Shown here: positions 7,765 to 15,789 of the stretch, in pieces
Layout of the letters: the number at the start of each line of letters is the position of its first letter
Numbering within the stretch: the first letter of the stretch is position 1
DNA from: Hymenobacter gelipurpurascens
GTDB lineage: Bacteria; Bacteroidota; Bacteroidia; Cytophagales; Hymenobacteraceae
Assembly: GCF_900187375.1 (NCBI RefSeq)
Contig: NZ_FYEW01000002.1
Coordinates: 1,302,001 to 1,366,000, forward strand
DNA length: 64,000 nt
Reading direction: 5' to 3'
The notes under the pieces: generated by a model
Seen by the model: the letters and a program-made list of their open reading frames with translations, nothing else
The model's database searches: none
What the model was told of the DNA's origin: nothing
Translations under genes and position numbers: made by a program

Positions 7765-8835
7765 CTAGGCCACGCCTTCTTTCAGACGCTCAGCACTTTC
7801 CGCAAGACGGAGCTGCTCCACGAAGTCGTCGATGTTGCCGTCCATCACGCTGCTCAGGTTATACACTGTGAAGCCAATGCGGTGGTCGGTTACGCGGCCC
7901 TGGGGGTAGTTGTAGGTGCGGATCTTGTCGGAACGGTCGCCGCCCCCGATCATGCTCTTGCGAGCCGCGCCTTCTACCTCGTTTTTCTTGGCCAGCTCGA
8001 TCTCATAGAGGCGCGAGCGAAGTACCTGCAGGGCCTTATCGAAGTTCTTGAGCTGCGACTTCTGGTCCTGGCACTGGGCCACTAGGCCAGTAGGCAAGTG
8101 GGTGAGGCGCACGGCCGAGTAGGTGGTGTTTACCGACTGACCACCGGGGCCCGACGACATGAACAGGTCCTTGCGCACGTCGTTCATATCAATCTGCACG
8201 TCCAGTTCTTCGGCTTCCGGCATCACCACAATAGAAGCCACCGAGGTGTGAATGCGGCCCTGGGTTTCGGTGGCCGGCACGCGCTGCACGCGGTGCACAC
8301 CCGACTCAAACTTGAGCTTGCCGTACACGTCCTCGCCTTTCACGGCCAGAATAATTTCCTTGTAGCCGCCCGAAGTACCTTCGGTGGCGTCAATCAGGTC
8401 CATTTTCAGGTTGTGCTTTTCGGCGTAGCGCATATACATACGCTGCAAGTCGCCGGCAAAAATAGCCGCTTCGTCGCCACCGGCTCCGGCCCGGATTTCC
8501 ATGATTACATCCTTGGAATCGTTGGGGTCGCGGGGCAGCAGCAAGTCTTTAATGAGAACTTCCAGGCGCTCCTGCTCGGGATAGAGCGCTTCTAGTTCTT
8601 CCTTGGCCATCTGGCGGAAGTCCTCGTCCTTTTCCGTGGCAATTACTTCCTTTGCGCTGTCGATGTTGGCCAGCACATTCTGATAGGCCTTATACTCGAC
8701 CACGATCTTGTTCAGATCCTTGTACTCTTTATTAAGCGTCTTGAAGCGTTTCATATCGCTCATGACGTCGGGGTGCGTGAGCTGCTCGCTCACGTCGTTG
8801 AAACGCTGTTGGATGGCCTCCAGTTTATCTAGCAT
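7765..8835 (-). CDS. prfA: peptide chain release factor 1
   Basis: RF1 recognises UAA and UAG in the ribosomal A site and triggers peptide release. The 356 residues are the normal length. The codon-reading PAT tripeptide lies in 'HRVQRVPATETQGR', which marks RF1 rather than RF2, and the catalytic GGQ lies in 'SSGPGGQSVNTT'. N-terminal coiled-coil character ('EEYKDLNKIVVEYK') is normal. It has its own -7 box upstream. No prmC follows, so it appears to be a single-gene unit. Confidence 0.97.
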   Translation of the reverse strand: MLDKLEAIQQRFNDVSEQLTHPDVMSDMKRFKTLNKEYKDLNKIVVEYKAYQNVLANIDSAKEVIATEKDEDFRQMAKEELEALYPEQERLEVLIKDLLLPRDPNDSKDVIMEIRAGAGGDEAAIFAGDLQRMYMRYAEKHNLKMDLIDATEGTSGGYKEIILAVKGEDVYGKLKFESGVHRVQRVPATETQGRIHTSVASIVVMPEAEELDVQIDMNDVRKDLFMSSGPGGQSVNTTYSAVRLTHLPTGLVAQCQDQKSQLKNFDKALQVLRSRLYEIELAKKNEVEGAARKSMIGGGDRSDKIRTYNYPQGRVTDHRIGFTVYNLSSVMDGNIDDFVEQLRLAESAERLKEGVA

Positions 8836-8863
8836 CGTGCCTGCAGAAATAGTATTGGGAGTG

Positions 8864-8871
8864 CAAAGGTA
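8864..8871 (-). promoter_or_regulatory. -7 promoter box for prfA
   Basis: Reverse-strand TACCTTTG is an exact TAnnTTTG match, about 28 nt upstream of the prfA ATG. Confidence 0.55.
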
Positions 8872-8927
8872 CGCAAACGAATCCGACCCTAAATGCGGGT
8901 AAACTACCTGTGGTAGAAGCGGTACTT

Positions 8928-9002
8928 TGTCATTCCGACGCAGGAGGAATATGGGTCGAACCCTTACTGGTTAAGCCAGATTCATCCTGCGTCGGAATGA
9001 CA
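8928..9002. repeat. GTCAT-family inverted repeat
   Basis: The 18-nt arms TGTCATTCCGACGCAGGA (8928-8945) and TCCTGCGTCGGAATGACA (8985-9002) are perfect complements around a 39-nt loop. The element lies between divergent prfA and the thr leader and shares the GTCAT opening with the other members in this window. Confidence 0.85.
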
Positions 9003-9097
9003 GCGGTGAACTGCCCTCGTAGAAATCGTAGAAACAGCTATTTGGTAAACATTGCTCTTTCAGAATAATTCCTAGCTTACCGCCACAAACCCGCACG

Positions 9098-9105
9098 TAT
9101 GGTTG
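9098..9105 (+). promoter_or_regulatory. candidate -7 box of the thr operon
   Basis: TATGGTTG matches TAnnTTTG at 7 of 8 positions and lies 29 nt before the leader peptide ATG. No clear -33 TTTG was found, so this is tentative. Confidence 0.35.
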
Positions 9106-9134
9106 CTCTGATCGCCCGTTTTGTTTCACTCCGC

Positions 9135-9191
9135 ATGATAATGACTTGCTTAGTCATTATTACAGGGACAACCACGACAACAACCCGCTGA
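9135..9191 (+). CDS. thrL: thr operon leader peptide
   Basis: ATG to TGA encodes MIMTCLVIITGTTTTTTR. Seven of its 18 residues are Thr and three are Ile, the two end products of this pathway branch, with a run of six consecutive Thr codons near the end. Its stop codon lies inside the loop of the first of three alternative hairpins. This is the arrangement of a ribosome-mediated attenuator: scarcity of charged Thr or Ile tRNA stalls the ribosome and frees the antiterminator. It is too short for routine gene calling. Composition, position and downstream structures agree; translation itself is not shown. Confidence 0.85.
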   Translation: MIMTCLVIITGTTTTTTR

Positions 9192-9237
9192 CGCGGGCCG
9201 CGGATTTCTCTTATCCTTTAGATTCTTCGCCGCCCGC
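9184..9237 (+). promoter_or_regulatory. thr attenuator: protector and antiterminator stems
   Basis: Segment 1 CCCGC (9184-9188) can pair with GCGGG (9193-9197). That second segment, as GCGGGC (9193-9198), can instead pair with GCCCGC (9232-9237), which is also the 5' arm of the terminator. The pairings are mutually exclusive, giving the usual 1:2, 2:3 and 3:4 switch. A ribosome stalled on the Thr run would cover segment 1 and favour the antiterminator. Confidence 0.7.
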
Positions 9238-9286
9238 CTCGCCGGAAAGCTCCACCAGGGAGCTACCGGGCCGATGCGGGCTTTTT
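9232..9286 (+). terminator. thr attenuator terminator
   Basis: Stacked helices GCCCGC/GCGGGC (9232-9237 with 9276-9281), CCGG/CCGG and AGCTCC/GGAGCT close on an ACCAG loop and are followed by TTTTT (9282-9286), 14 nt before thrA. The in-frame ATG at 9274 lies inside this hairpin, which argues against it as the thrA start. Confidence 0.85.
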
Positions 9287-9300
9287 CATGTCTACACGCT

Positions 9301-11742
9301 ATGCAGGTTCTGAAATTTGGGGGTTCCTCGGTGGCTACGGCCGACAATATGCAACGCGTTTTGGCGCTGGCAGAAACCGCTGCTCAGCGCACTACTACCG
9401 TGGTGGTGGTATCGGCCCTAGGTGGCGTGACCGATGCGCTAATTGAAGCCGGCCGCCGGGCCGCTGCAGGCGACGCGCACTACCGCGAGCAATTGCGGCA
9501 CCTGGAGGAGCGACACTTGGAAATGGTGCGCGGCCTACTCCCCATTACGGGCCAAAGCGCTCTGCTGAGCTTCGTGAAAACACATTGCAATGAGCTGGAA
9601 ACTCTCTGCGACGGAATATTTGCCTTGGGCGAGCTGTCTGACCGCACCTTGGACCGGCTGGTGAGCTACGGCGAGCTGCTGTCGTCGCGTGTGGTGGCGG
9701 CAGGCCTGGAGGCGCGCGGAACAGCGCATCAATGGCTGGATAGCCGGCAGCTCATCCGTACGGATGCCCGCTACGGCCACGCCGCCGTAGATTTCACCGT
9801 TACGAACCAGCAGATTCAGGAAGCCGTGGCAGTGGCCGGAGTGCCGTTGCTGGTAGCGCCGGGTTTTGTGGCCTCCGAAGCGGGCGGTAGCACGACCACG
9901 ATGGGCCGCGGCGGCTCCGATTATACGGCCGCCATTTTTGCCGGAGCACTGGAGGCAGATCAGCTGGAAATCTGGACTGATGTGAGTGGTATGATGACAG
10001 CCGACCCACGCCTGGTGCGCCACGCTAGGCCTATCCCGCGCATCTCCTACCAGGAGGCCATGGAGCTTTCGCACTTTGGCGCCAAGGTACTGTACCCACC
10101 AACCATTCAGCCAGTTCGTCAGCAGGGGATTCCGCTCTGGATCAAGAACACATTTGCACCCGAGGATGCCGGCACGCTCGTGGAAGTGGAGCCGCCGGCC
10201 AACCACTCCATTGTTCGCGGGCTATCCAGCATTGGACCGGTGGCGCTGCTGCGGCTTGAAGGCAGCGGCATGGTAGGCATTCCGGGCTTCTCGCGGCGGC
10301 TGTTTGCGGCCCTGGCGCGGGAGTTGGTTAACGTGATTCTCATCACCCAAAGCTCCTCAGAACACTCCATTTGCGTGGCCGTGAGCGAGGCAGAAGCAGC
10401 CCGCGCCAAGCACGCCGCCGATGCCGAGTTTGACGCCGAAATCCGGAATGGGCGCCTGGACCCCTTGGACATGGAAGGTGGCCTAGCCATTGTGGCGCTG
10501 GTGGGCGAGCAGATGAAAGACCACCCCGGCATCAGTGGGCGCATGTTTGGGGCACTGGGCACCAACGGCATCAACATAAGGGCCATTGCGCAGGGCTCCT
10601 CGGAGAAGAATATTTCCACCGTTATTCGGCAGCAGGATGTGCGCAAGGCCATCAATTTGCTCCACGAAACCTTCTTTGAGGCCACTACGCGCCAGGTGAA
10701 TCTGGTGGTGGCCGGCGTGGGCAACGTGGGCAGTAAACTGCTGGAACAGCTGGCACGGCAGCAAACCTGGCTGCGCGAGAAACTGCGCCTGAACCTGCGC
10801 GTGGTAGGCTTGGCCAACAGCTCCCGCTTTGTGCTGGATGAAGAAGGCCTGGATTTGCAGAACTGGCAGCCGGCCCTGGCCGGGGGCCAGCCCCTGGATT
10901 TGCCGAACCTGACGGAGCAGCTTCTGGCCCTGAACCTGCGCAACACCGTGTTCGTGGACGTGACGGCCAGCGCCGAAGTAGCCACTTGCTACGCGCCGCT
11001 GCTGGCCCGCTCGGTGGCCGTGGTGGCCTGCAACAAGGTAGCCGCTTCCTCAGAATATGTGGCCTACGCCCGCCTCAAAACGTTGGCTAGTGAGTTCAAC
11101 ACGCAGTTTTTGTTTGAAACGAACGTGGGCGCTGGCCTACCGGTCATCGGGACGCTGAACGACTTGCTACGCAGCGGCGACGAGGTGCACCGCATCGAGG
11201 CCGTACTGTCCGGCACGCTCAACTTTGTGTTCAATAACTATGATGGCAGCCGCCCCTTTGCGGAAGTGGTGCGCCAGGCCCAACACGAAGGCTATACGGA
11301 ACCCGACCCGCGCCTTGACCTAACCGGCGTAGATGTAGCCCGCAAAATCCTCATTCTGGCGCGCGAGTCGGGCCGACAGCTGGAGCTGAGTGACATTGAG
11401 AACGACTCGTTTCTGCCCGCCTCCTGCCTGGAAGGTGATGTGGCCGCTTTCTATGAACAGCTTGCTGTACACGAGCCCCATTTCCGGGCCCTGTATGATG
11501 CCGCTGCCGGCAAAGGCGAGAAGCTGCGCTTTGTAGCTCGTTACAACGACGGTCAGGCCCGCGTAGGCCTGCAGTCCCTTGCCCCCAGCCACGACCTCTA
11601 CGCCCTCCAAGGCAAGGACAACGCCGTATTGTTCTTCACTAACCGCTACACCGAGCAGCCTCTCGTCATTAAGGGAGCAGGCGCGGGCGCCGATGTCACG
11701 GCTTCCGGCGTATTTGCGGACATTCTGCGAGCGGTGCAGTAG
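9301..11742 (+). CDS. thrA: bifunctional aspartate kinase / homoserine dehydrogenase I
   Basis: The protein catalyses the first and third steps from aspartate to homoserine. Of 813 residues, the N-terminal aspartokinase carries KFGGSSVA (residues 4-11) and the FVASEAGGSTTTMGRGGSDYTA substrate loop. ACT-type regulatory repeats lie at about 310-460 (GVQMKDHPGISGRMF-like), and a NAD(P)-binding homoserine dehydrogenase begins at AGVGNVGSKLLEQL near 475 and runs to the end. The ACT region is the usual site of threonine inhibition. ATG 9301 is chosen because the upstream ATG lies in the attenuator hairpin. It heads thrA-thrB-thrC. Confidence 0.97.
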   Translation: MQVLKFGGSSVATADNMQRVLALAETAAQRTTTVVVVSALGGVTDALIEAGRRAAAGDAHYREQLRHLEERHLEMVRGLLPITGQSALLSFVKTHCNELETLCDGIFALGELSDRTLDRLVSYGELLSSRVVAAGLEARGTAHQWLDSRQLIRTDARYGHAAVDFTVTNQQIQEAVAVAGVPLLVAPGFVASEAGGSTTTMGRGGSDYTAAIFAGALEADQLEIWTDVSGMMTADPRLVRHARPIPRISYQEAMELSHFGAKVLYPPTIQPVRQQGIPLWIKNTFAPEDAGTLVEVEPPANHSIVRGLSSIGPVALLRLEGSGMVGIPGFSRRLFAALARELVNVILITQSSSEHSICVAVSEAEAARAKHAADAEFDAEIRNGRLDPLDMEGGLAIVALVGEQMKDHPGISGRMFGALGTNGINIRAIAQGSSEKNISTVIRQQDVRKAINLLHETFFEATTRQVNLVVAGVGNVGSKLLEQLARQQTWLREKLRLNLRVVGLANSSRFVLDEEGLDLQNWQPALAGGQPLDLPNLTEQLLALNLRNTVFVDVTASAEVATCYAPLLARSVAVVACNKVAASSEYVAYARLKTLASEFNTQFLFETNVGAGLPVIGTLNDLLRSGDEVHRIEAVLSGTLNFVFNNYDGSRPFAEVVRQAQHEGYTEPDPRLDLTGVDVARKILILARESGRQLELSDIENDSFLPASCLEGDVAAFYEQLAVHEPHFRALYDAAAGKGEKLRFVARYNDGQARVGLQSLAPSHDLYALQGKDNAVLFFTNRYTEQPLVIKGAGAGADVTASGVFADILRAVQ

Positions 11743-11769
11743 CATTAACCTACTAAATAAGTATAGAAC

Positions 11770-11863
11770 GTCATGCTGAGCGGAGTCGAAGCATCTCTAC
11801 CGCTTCGTCCTCACGACAGGAGCTAGCCAGAGGTAGAGATGCTTCGACTCCGCTCAGCATGAC
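11770..11863. repeat. GTCAT-family inverted repeat, 32-nt arms
   Basis: Left arm 11770-11801 and right arm 11832-11863 are perfect complements, opening GTCATGCTGAGCGGAGTCGA and closing with GTAGAGATG-type sequence, with a 30-nt loop. It lies between thrA and thrB inside the apparent operon, so a stable hairpin would be transcribed. It has no T-run and could stabilise or partly attenuate the mRNA. Confidence 0.9.
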
Positions 11864-11890
11864 AGCATTTTGATTATCATTTGCCCCCAC

Positions 11891-12820
11891 ATGAATTTTT
11901 CTGAATCGATTACGGTGCTGGCCCCGGCCACGGTAGCCAATGTGGTGTGCGGGTTTGATGTGCTGGGGTTTGCCCTGAATGAGCCCAACGACACCATGCA
12001 CCTGCGCCTGACCGAGCAGCCCGGCGTGACCATCATCAACGAAGATGACTACGACCTGCCGACCGAGCCCACGCGCAACGTAGCCGGCGCTGCTCTGCTG
12101 GCGCTATTGCGGGCGGTGCCAGAGCCCGTGGGCATTGAGGTGCGCATCAATAAAGCCATCAGACCGGGCAGCGGTATTGGCAGCAGCGCGGCAAGTGCTG
12201 CTGGCGCCGTTGTGGGCGCTAACCGGTTGCTGGGGGAGCGGTTCAGCAAGGCGGAGCTGGTAGATTTTGCCATGTATGGCGAGGAAGTGGCCTCCGGGGT
12301 GCGCCACGCTGATAACATTGCGCCGGCTATTTACGGCGGCGTTACCCTGATTCGGGCCACCACGCCGTTCCCCGACATCGTGCCGCTATCGGCGCCGCCA
12401 TTGTTCGTGACGGTGGTGCATCCGCAGATTGAGGTGAAGACCTCCCACGCCCGCCAGATTCTTAAGCAGCAGGTACCCCTTAAAGACGCCATCCGGCAGT
12501 GGGGCAACGTGGGGGCTCTGGTGGCCGGCCTATTGCAATCAGACTACGACCTCATCGGCCGCTCTTTGGAAGACGTGATTATTGAACCCGTGCGTAGCAT
12601 TCTGATTCCGGGTTTTGCCGAAGTGAAGGAAGGCAGCCGATTGGCCGGAGCCCTCGGCGGCGGCATTTCCGGCTCGGGTCCGTCGCTGTTTATGCTCAGC
12701 CGCGAGGAGGCTACGGCGCAAGCCGTGGAGGCGGTTATGCGGGAGGTATATACTGGCCTAGGCCTCGATCATCATACCTATCTCACCACTATCAACCAGC
12801 AAGGCTGCCGGATACAATAA
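11891..12820 (+). CDS. thrB: homoserine kinase
   Basis: This GHMP-family kinase phosphorylates homoserine for threonine synthesis. Its 309 residues include the ATP-binding loop RPGSGIGSSAASAAGAVVGA, an N-terminal SITVLAPATVANVVCGFDVLG substrate region, and the C-terminal GGGISGSGPS loop. ATG 11891 gives the normal N-terminus; an in-frame start at 11870 adds seven atypical residues from the repeat spacer. It lies between thrA and thrC, with 19 nt to the latter. Confidence 0.96.
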   Translation: MNFSESITVLAPATVANVVCGFDVLGFALNEPNDTMHLRLTEQPGVTIINEDDYDLPTEPTRNVAGAALLALLRAVPEPVGIEVRINKAIRPGSGIGSSAASAAGAVVGANRLLGERFSKAELVDFAMYGEEVASGVRHADNIAPAIYGGVTLIRATTPFPDIVPLSAPPLFVTVVHPQIEVKTSHARQILKQQVPLKDAIRQWGNVGALVAGLLQSDYDLIGRSLEDVIIEPVRSILIPGFAEVKEGSRLAGALGGGISGSGPSLFMLSREEATAQAVEAVMREVYTGLGLDHHTYLTTINQQGCRIQ

Positions 12821-12839
12821 CTTCTATTGACGTCTACTC

Positions 12840-14141
12840 ATGCGCTATTATAGCCTCAACCGCCAGACCGAACCCGTAGATTTCCGGGCGGCTACCATTG
12901 CCGGCCAGGCGCCTGATGGCGGCCTCTACTTTCCCGAAACCATTCCGCGTTTTCCGGCCGGCTTTGTGGAGCAGCTGCCGTCTTTGGCTCCCGCCGAAGT
13001 GGCCTACACGGTGCTGCACCCCTACGTGGGCACTACCATTCCGGAAGCCGAGCTGCGCCGTATCTGCGCCGAGGCCGTGGACTTCCCGTTTCCGCTGGTG
13101 CCCGTCACGGACCGCATCAGCACCCTGGAGCTGTTTCATGGGCCAACACTAGCGTTTAAGGATGTTGGGGCAAGGTTCATGAGCCGTTGCCTAGGCCACT
13201 TCTCGCGCCACGAAACCAAGCCCGTAACGGTGCTGGTAGCTACTTCCGGCGATACGGGCGGGGCCGTGGCCAGCGGTTTTCTGGGTGTGCCGGGCGTAGA
13301 AGTAGTCATCCTCTACCCTTCCGGCAAAGTAAGCCCAGTGCAGGAGCAGCAGCTCACGGCCCTAGGCCAGAACATCACGGCGCTGGAAGTAAACGGCAAC
13401 TTCGATGACTGCCAGCGGCTGGTGAAGCAGGCCTTTCGCGACCAGGAGCTTATGAGCCAACGACGGTTCACCTCCGCCAACTCCATCAACGTGGCGCGCT
13501 GGCTGCCTCAGCAGGTGTACTACTGCTACGCGCTGGCGCAGTGGCCTAGCCACATGGCGCCACCCGTAGTAGCGGTACCCAGCGGCAACTTCGGCAATTT
13601 GTGCGCGGGCCTACTAGCCTACGTCTCGGGTTTGCCGGTGGCGCATTTTGTGGCGGCCTGCAACGCCAACGATGCTGTGCCAGCGTACCTGCGCTCGGGC
13701 AGCTACGCCGCGCAGCCGGCCGTGGCCACACTTTCCAACGCCATGGACGTGGGCGACCCAAGCAACTTCGGGCGGATTCTGGAGCTATTTGCGCACGACT
13801 ACCCTACAATTCGAGAGCTATTGACGGGCTACTCGGTGTCGGATGCGGATACCTCGGCCACCATCCGGCGCGTGCATGCGCACACGGGCTACCTGACGGA
13901 TCCGCACGGTGCAGTGGCGTATTTTGCTTTGGAAGATTACCTCAAGCAGCACCCTGAGGTGCAGGGCATCTTCCTGGAAACGGCGCACCCCGTGAAGTTC
14001 CCGGAAGCCGTGGAGCCCGCCACCGGTCAAGTGGTGCCGGTGCCGGCTGCTTTGCACGAGCTACTTTCGAGGACCAAGCGCAGCATCCGGCTGGAACCTG
14101 AGTATGAGGCGCTGCGGGCATTTTTGCTGGAAAAGCGCTAG
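12840..14141 (+). CDS. thrC: threonine synthase
   Basis: The PLP enzyme converts O-phosphohomoserine to threonine. Its 433 residues show the long E. coli-type form. The PLP lysine lies in GPTLAFKDVGARF, SGDTGGAVA forms the cofactor phosphate cup, and PSGNFGNLCAGL is conserved. It is the last gene of thrABC, read straight through after thrB with a 19-nt spacer. No terminator hairpin is obvious before the next gene. Confidence 0.96.
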   Translation: MRYYSLNRQTEPVDFRAATIAGQAPDGGLYFPETIPRFPAGFVEQLPSLAPAEVAYTVLHPYVGTTIPEAELRRICAEAVDFPFPLVPVTDRISTLELFHGPTLAFKDVGARFMSRCLGHFSRHETKPVTVLVATSGDTGGAVASGFLGVPGVEVVILYPSGKVSPVQEQQLTALGQNITALEVNGNFDDCQRLVKQAFRDQELMSQRRFTSANSINVARWLPQQVYYCYALAQWPSHMAPPVVAVPSGNFGNLCAGLLAYVSGLPVAHFVAACNANDAVPAYLRSGSYAAQPAVATLSNAMDVGDPSNFGRILELFAHDYPTIRELLTGYSVSDADTSATIRRVHAHTGYLTDPHGAVAYFALEDYLKQHPEVQGIFLETAHPVKFPEAVEPATGQVVPVPAALHELLSRTKRSIRLEPEYEALRAFLLEKR

Positions 14142-14203
14142 GCCACTCCTGACATTTGTGGCGGCTGGCTGTTACCTTTTCGCCTTCATTCTCCCCTACT
14201 CCC

Positions 14204-14881
14204 ATGCGTACCGTCCTCCGCGCCGCCCTCCTCTGCCTGCTGCTCCCGGCTTGCCGCCCCGATCAGGTGGAACATCTCAGCAATACCAAAGAGCTGGCCG
14301 TGGAGGCCGAGAACTGGCAGGTGAAGCGCATCATGCCTGCCGACTTACTGCGGGCCACCCGCTGGGCCGGCGACTCCCTTACCCAAACCGCCGACCGGGA
14401 ACTGCGCCGGGTGCTCACGGAAAAACTGCAGGAAGGTGGCCTGGCAGCGGCCCTGCCCTACTGCCGCCCCGAAACCTTCCCGCAGGTTGATTCCCTGGCG
14501 AAATCCATGCAGGCGTCGCTACGGCGCGTGAGCACCCGCCCACGCAACCCAACCGCACAGGCGGAGCTGACTCCTGCCGAGCTGGTGCCAACCGATACCA
14601 CGCGCCGCGTGGCTCGCCTATCAGCCGAGGAATTTACGTACCAGCGCCCCCTGGTACTGACGGATGCACTGTGCCTGCGCTGCCACGGCACTGTAGGCCA
14701 GGATATTACGCCGGCTGATTATGCCCTCATCAAAAAGCAATACGCTCAGGATCAGGCCACAGGATACAAAGTGGGCGACGCCATGGGCGTATGGCGCGTA
14801 AGCCTGAAACGGCCCGGAGTAGCGGAGTTTTACACCATGAAAACCCGCAAAGTCATGAAGAAACGCAAGCCGCTGTTTTAA
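14204..14881 (+). CDS. DUF3365 lipoprotein with a c-type heme motif
   Basis: A 225-residue protein from ATG 14204 with a signal peptide and lipobox LPAC around residues 14-17, predicting a periplasmic lipoprotein. One CxxCH heme motif (CLRCH) sits in the C-terminal half in 'LTDALCLRCHGTVG', with the surrounding pattern of DUF3365/Tll0287-type heme sensor or redox domains. The family is often found fused to signalling proteins; here it stands alone. It could be a small electron carrier or sensor. An in-frame start at 14156 lacks a sensible signal peptide. Confidence 0.82.
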   Translation: MRTVLRAALLCLLLPACRPDQVEHLSNTKELAVEAENWQVKRIMPADLLRATRWAGDSLTQTADRELRRVLTEKLQEGGLAAALPYCRPETFPQVDSLAKSMQASLRRVSTRPRNPTAQAELTPAELVPTDTTRRVARLSAEEFTYQRPLVLTDALCLRCHGTVGQDITPADYALIKKQYAQDQATGYKVGDAMGVWRVSLKRPGVAEFYTMKTRKVMKKRKPLF

Positions 14882-14893
14882 CTTCGCTCCGGC

Positions 14894-15694
14894 ATGTACA
14901 GTATCCCCGGTATAAAGCGTCGTGGCAGCAGTATCCTGTTCCTGGCCGGTCTGCTAGGCCTATTGATGAGCAGCCCAGCAGCCGCGCAGCAGCCAGACTC
15001 CGCGGCGCAGAGCCTACGCGCGTTCTACTGCGTGCTGGGCTCCGATAGCGTAGCGCTGTACTACACCCCCGACTACGAACTTACCCTGCCCGGCTGCGCC
15101 ACCATCCGGCGCCACACTCGGATAAACAGCGCCGGCCAGTTCTTCGGGTTTGTGCGCGACTACTGGCTCAGCAACAACCAGCCGGCCCTGAAGGGCGCCT
15201 ACAATGCACAAGGGCGGAAGGAAGGCCCGTTTGAAATTTATCATCCTGATGGCACCGTAGCAGCCAGCGGCACCTACCATAACGGTCGCCAGATCGGGAA
15301 CTGGGGCTATTGGTATCCATCGGGTGCCAAGCGCCAGGTACTGAGCTTTGGAGATGGCACGCTTACCCTCATCCAACAGTTCTGGAGCGAAACCGGCGAG
15401 CAACTGGTAAAGGACGGCACGGGCACGTGGTACCGTACCGAGGAGCAGGTACGCTTGGGTGGACCCGTACTTAATGGTCGGCCTGATGGGCGTTGGCAGG
15501 TAAAGGAGCTAACGGGCAAAAATGCTCTGGTGGCACAAGAGAACTACCGCAAAGGCCGGTTTGTCAGCGGTTTTGCCAGGAGCAGTGGGGTGTACTACAC
15601 CGATGAGCCCACGATTTATATCACCGATTGGGACAACTATAGCGAGGCCGAGCAGTTTAAAACCAGGCCTGTCTGTCCTCCATCTGCCAAATAG
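14894..15694 (+). CDS. exported YwqK/MORN-repeat protein
   Basis: A 266-residue protein with a signal peptide ending at about SPAAAQQ (residues 27-33). It has repeated 'KGAYNAQGRKEGPFEIYHPDGTV...GTYHNGRQIGNWGYWYPSG' units typical of MORN-like YwqK proteins. Databases often call these antitoxin components, but an exported form with no toxin partner is unlikely to be an antitoxin. It starts 12 nt after the DUF3365 gene and is probably cotranscribed with it. The role is unknown. Confidence 0.75.
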   Translation: MYSIPGIKRRGSSILFLAGLLGLLMSSPAAAQQPDSAAQSLRAFYCVLGSDSVALYYTPDYELTLPGCATIRRHTRINSAGQFFGFVRDYWLSNNQPALKGAYNAQGRKEGPFEIYHPDGTVAASGTYHNGRQIGNWGYWYPSGAKRQVLSFGDGTLTLIQQFWSETGEQLVKDGTGTWYRTEEQVRLGGPVLNGRPDGRWQVKELTGKNALVAQENYRKGRFVSGFARSSGVYYTDEPTIYITDWDNYSEAEQFKTRPVCPPSAK

Positions 15695-15789
15695 CGGCTG
15701 GTGCTGAACCGCACGGCCTTCTTCTGTATCGGCAGCCCTCGCATGTCGTATAGGCCTAGCGGCTCCATTTTCTCTCCCGCCCCATTGTA

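Noticed and set aside
9274..9300. thrA start at 9274
   Set aside because: The ATG is within the 3' part of the attenuator hairpin; ATG 9301 gives the standard aspartokinase N-terminus.
14894..15694. toxin-antitoxin antitoxin (YwqK name)
   Set aside because: The protein is exported and has no toxin gene beside it; the name reflects family labelling only.
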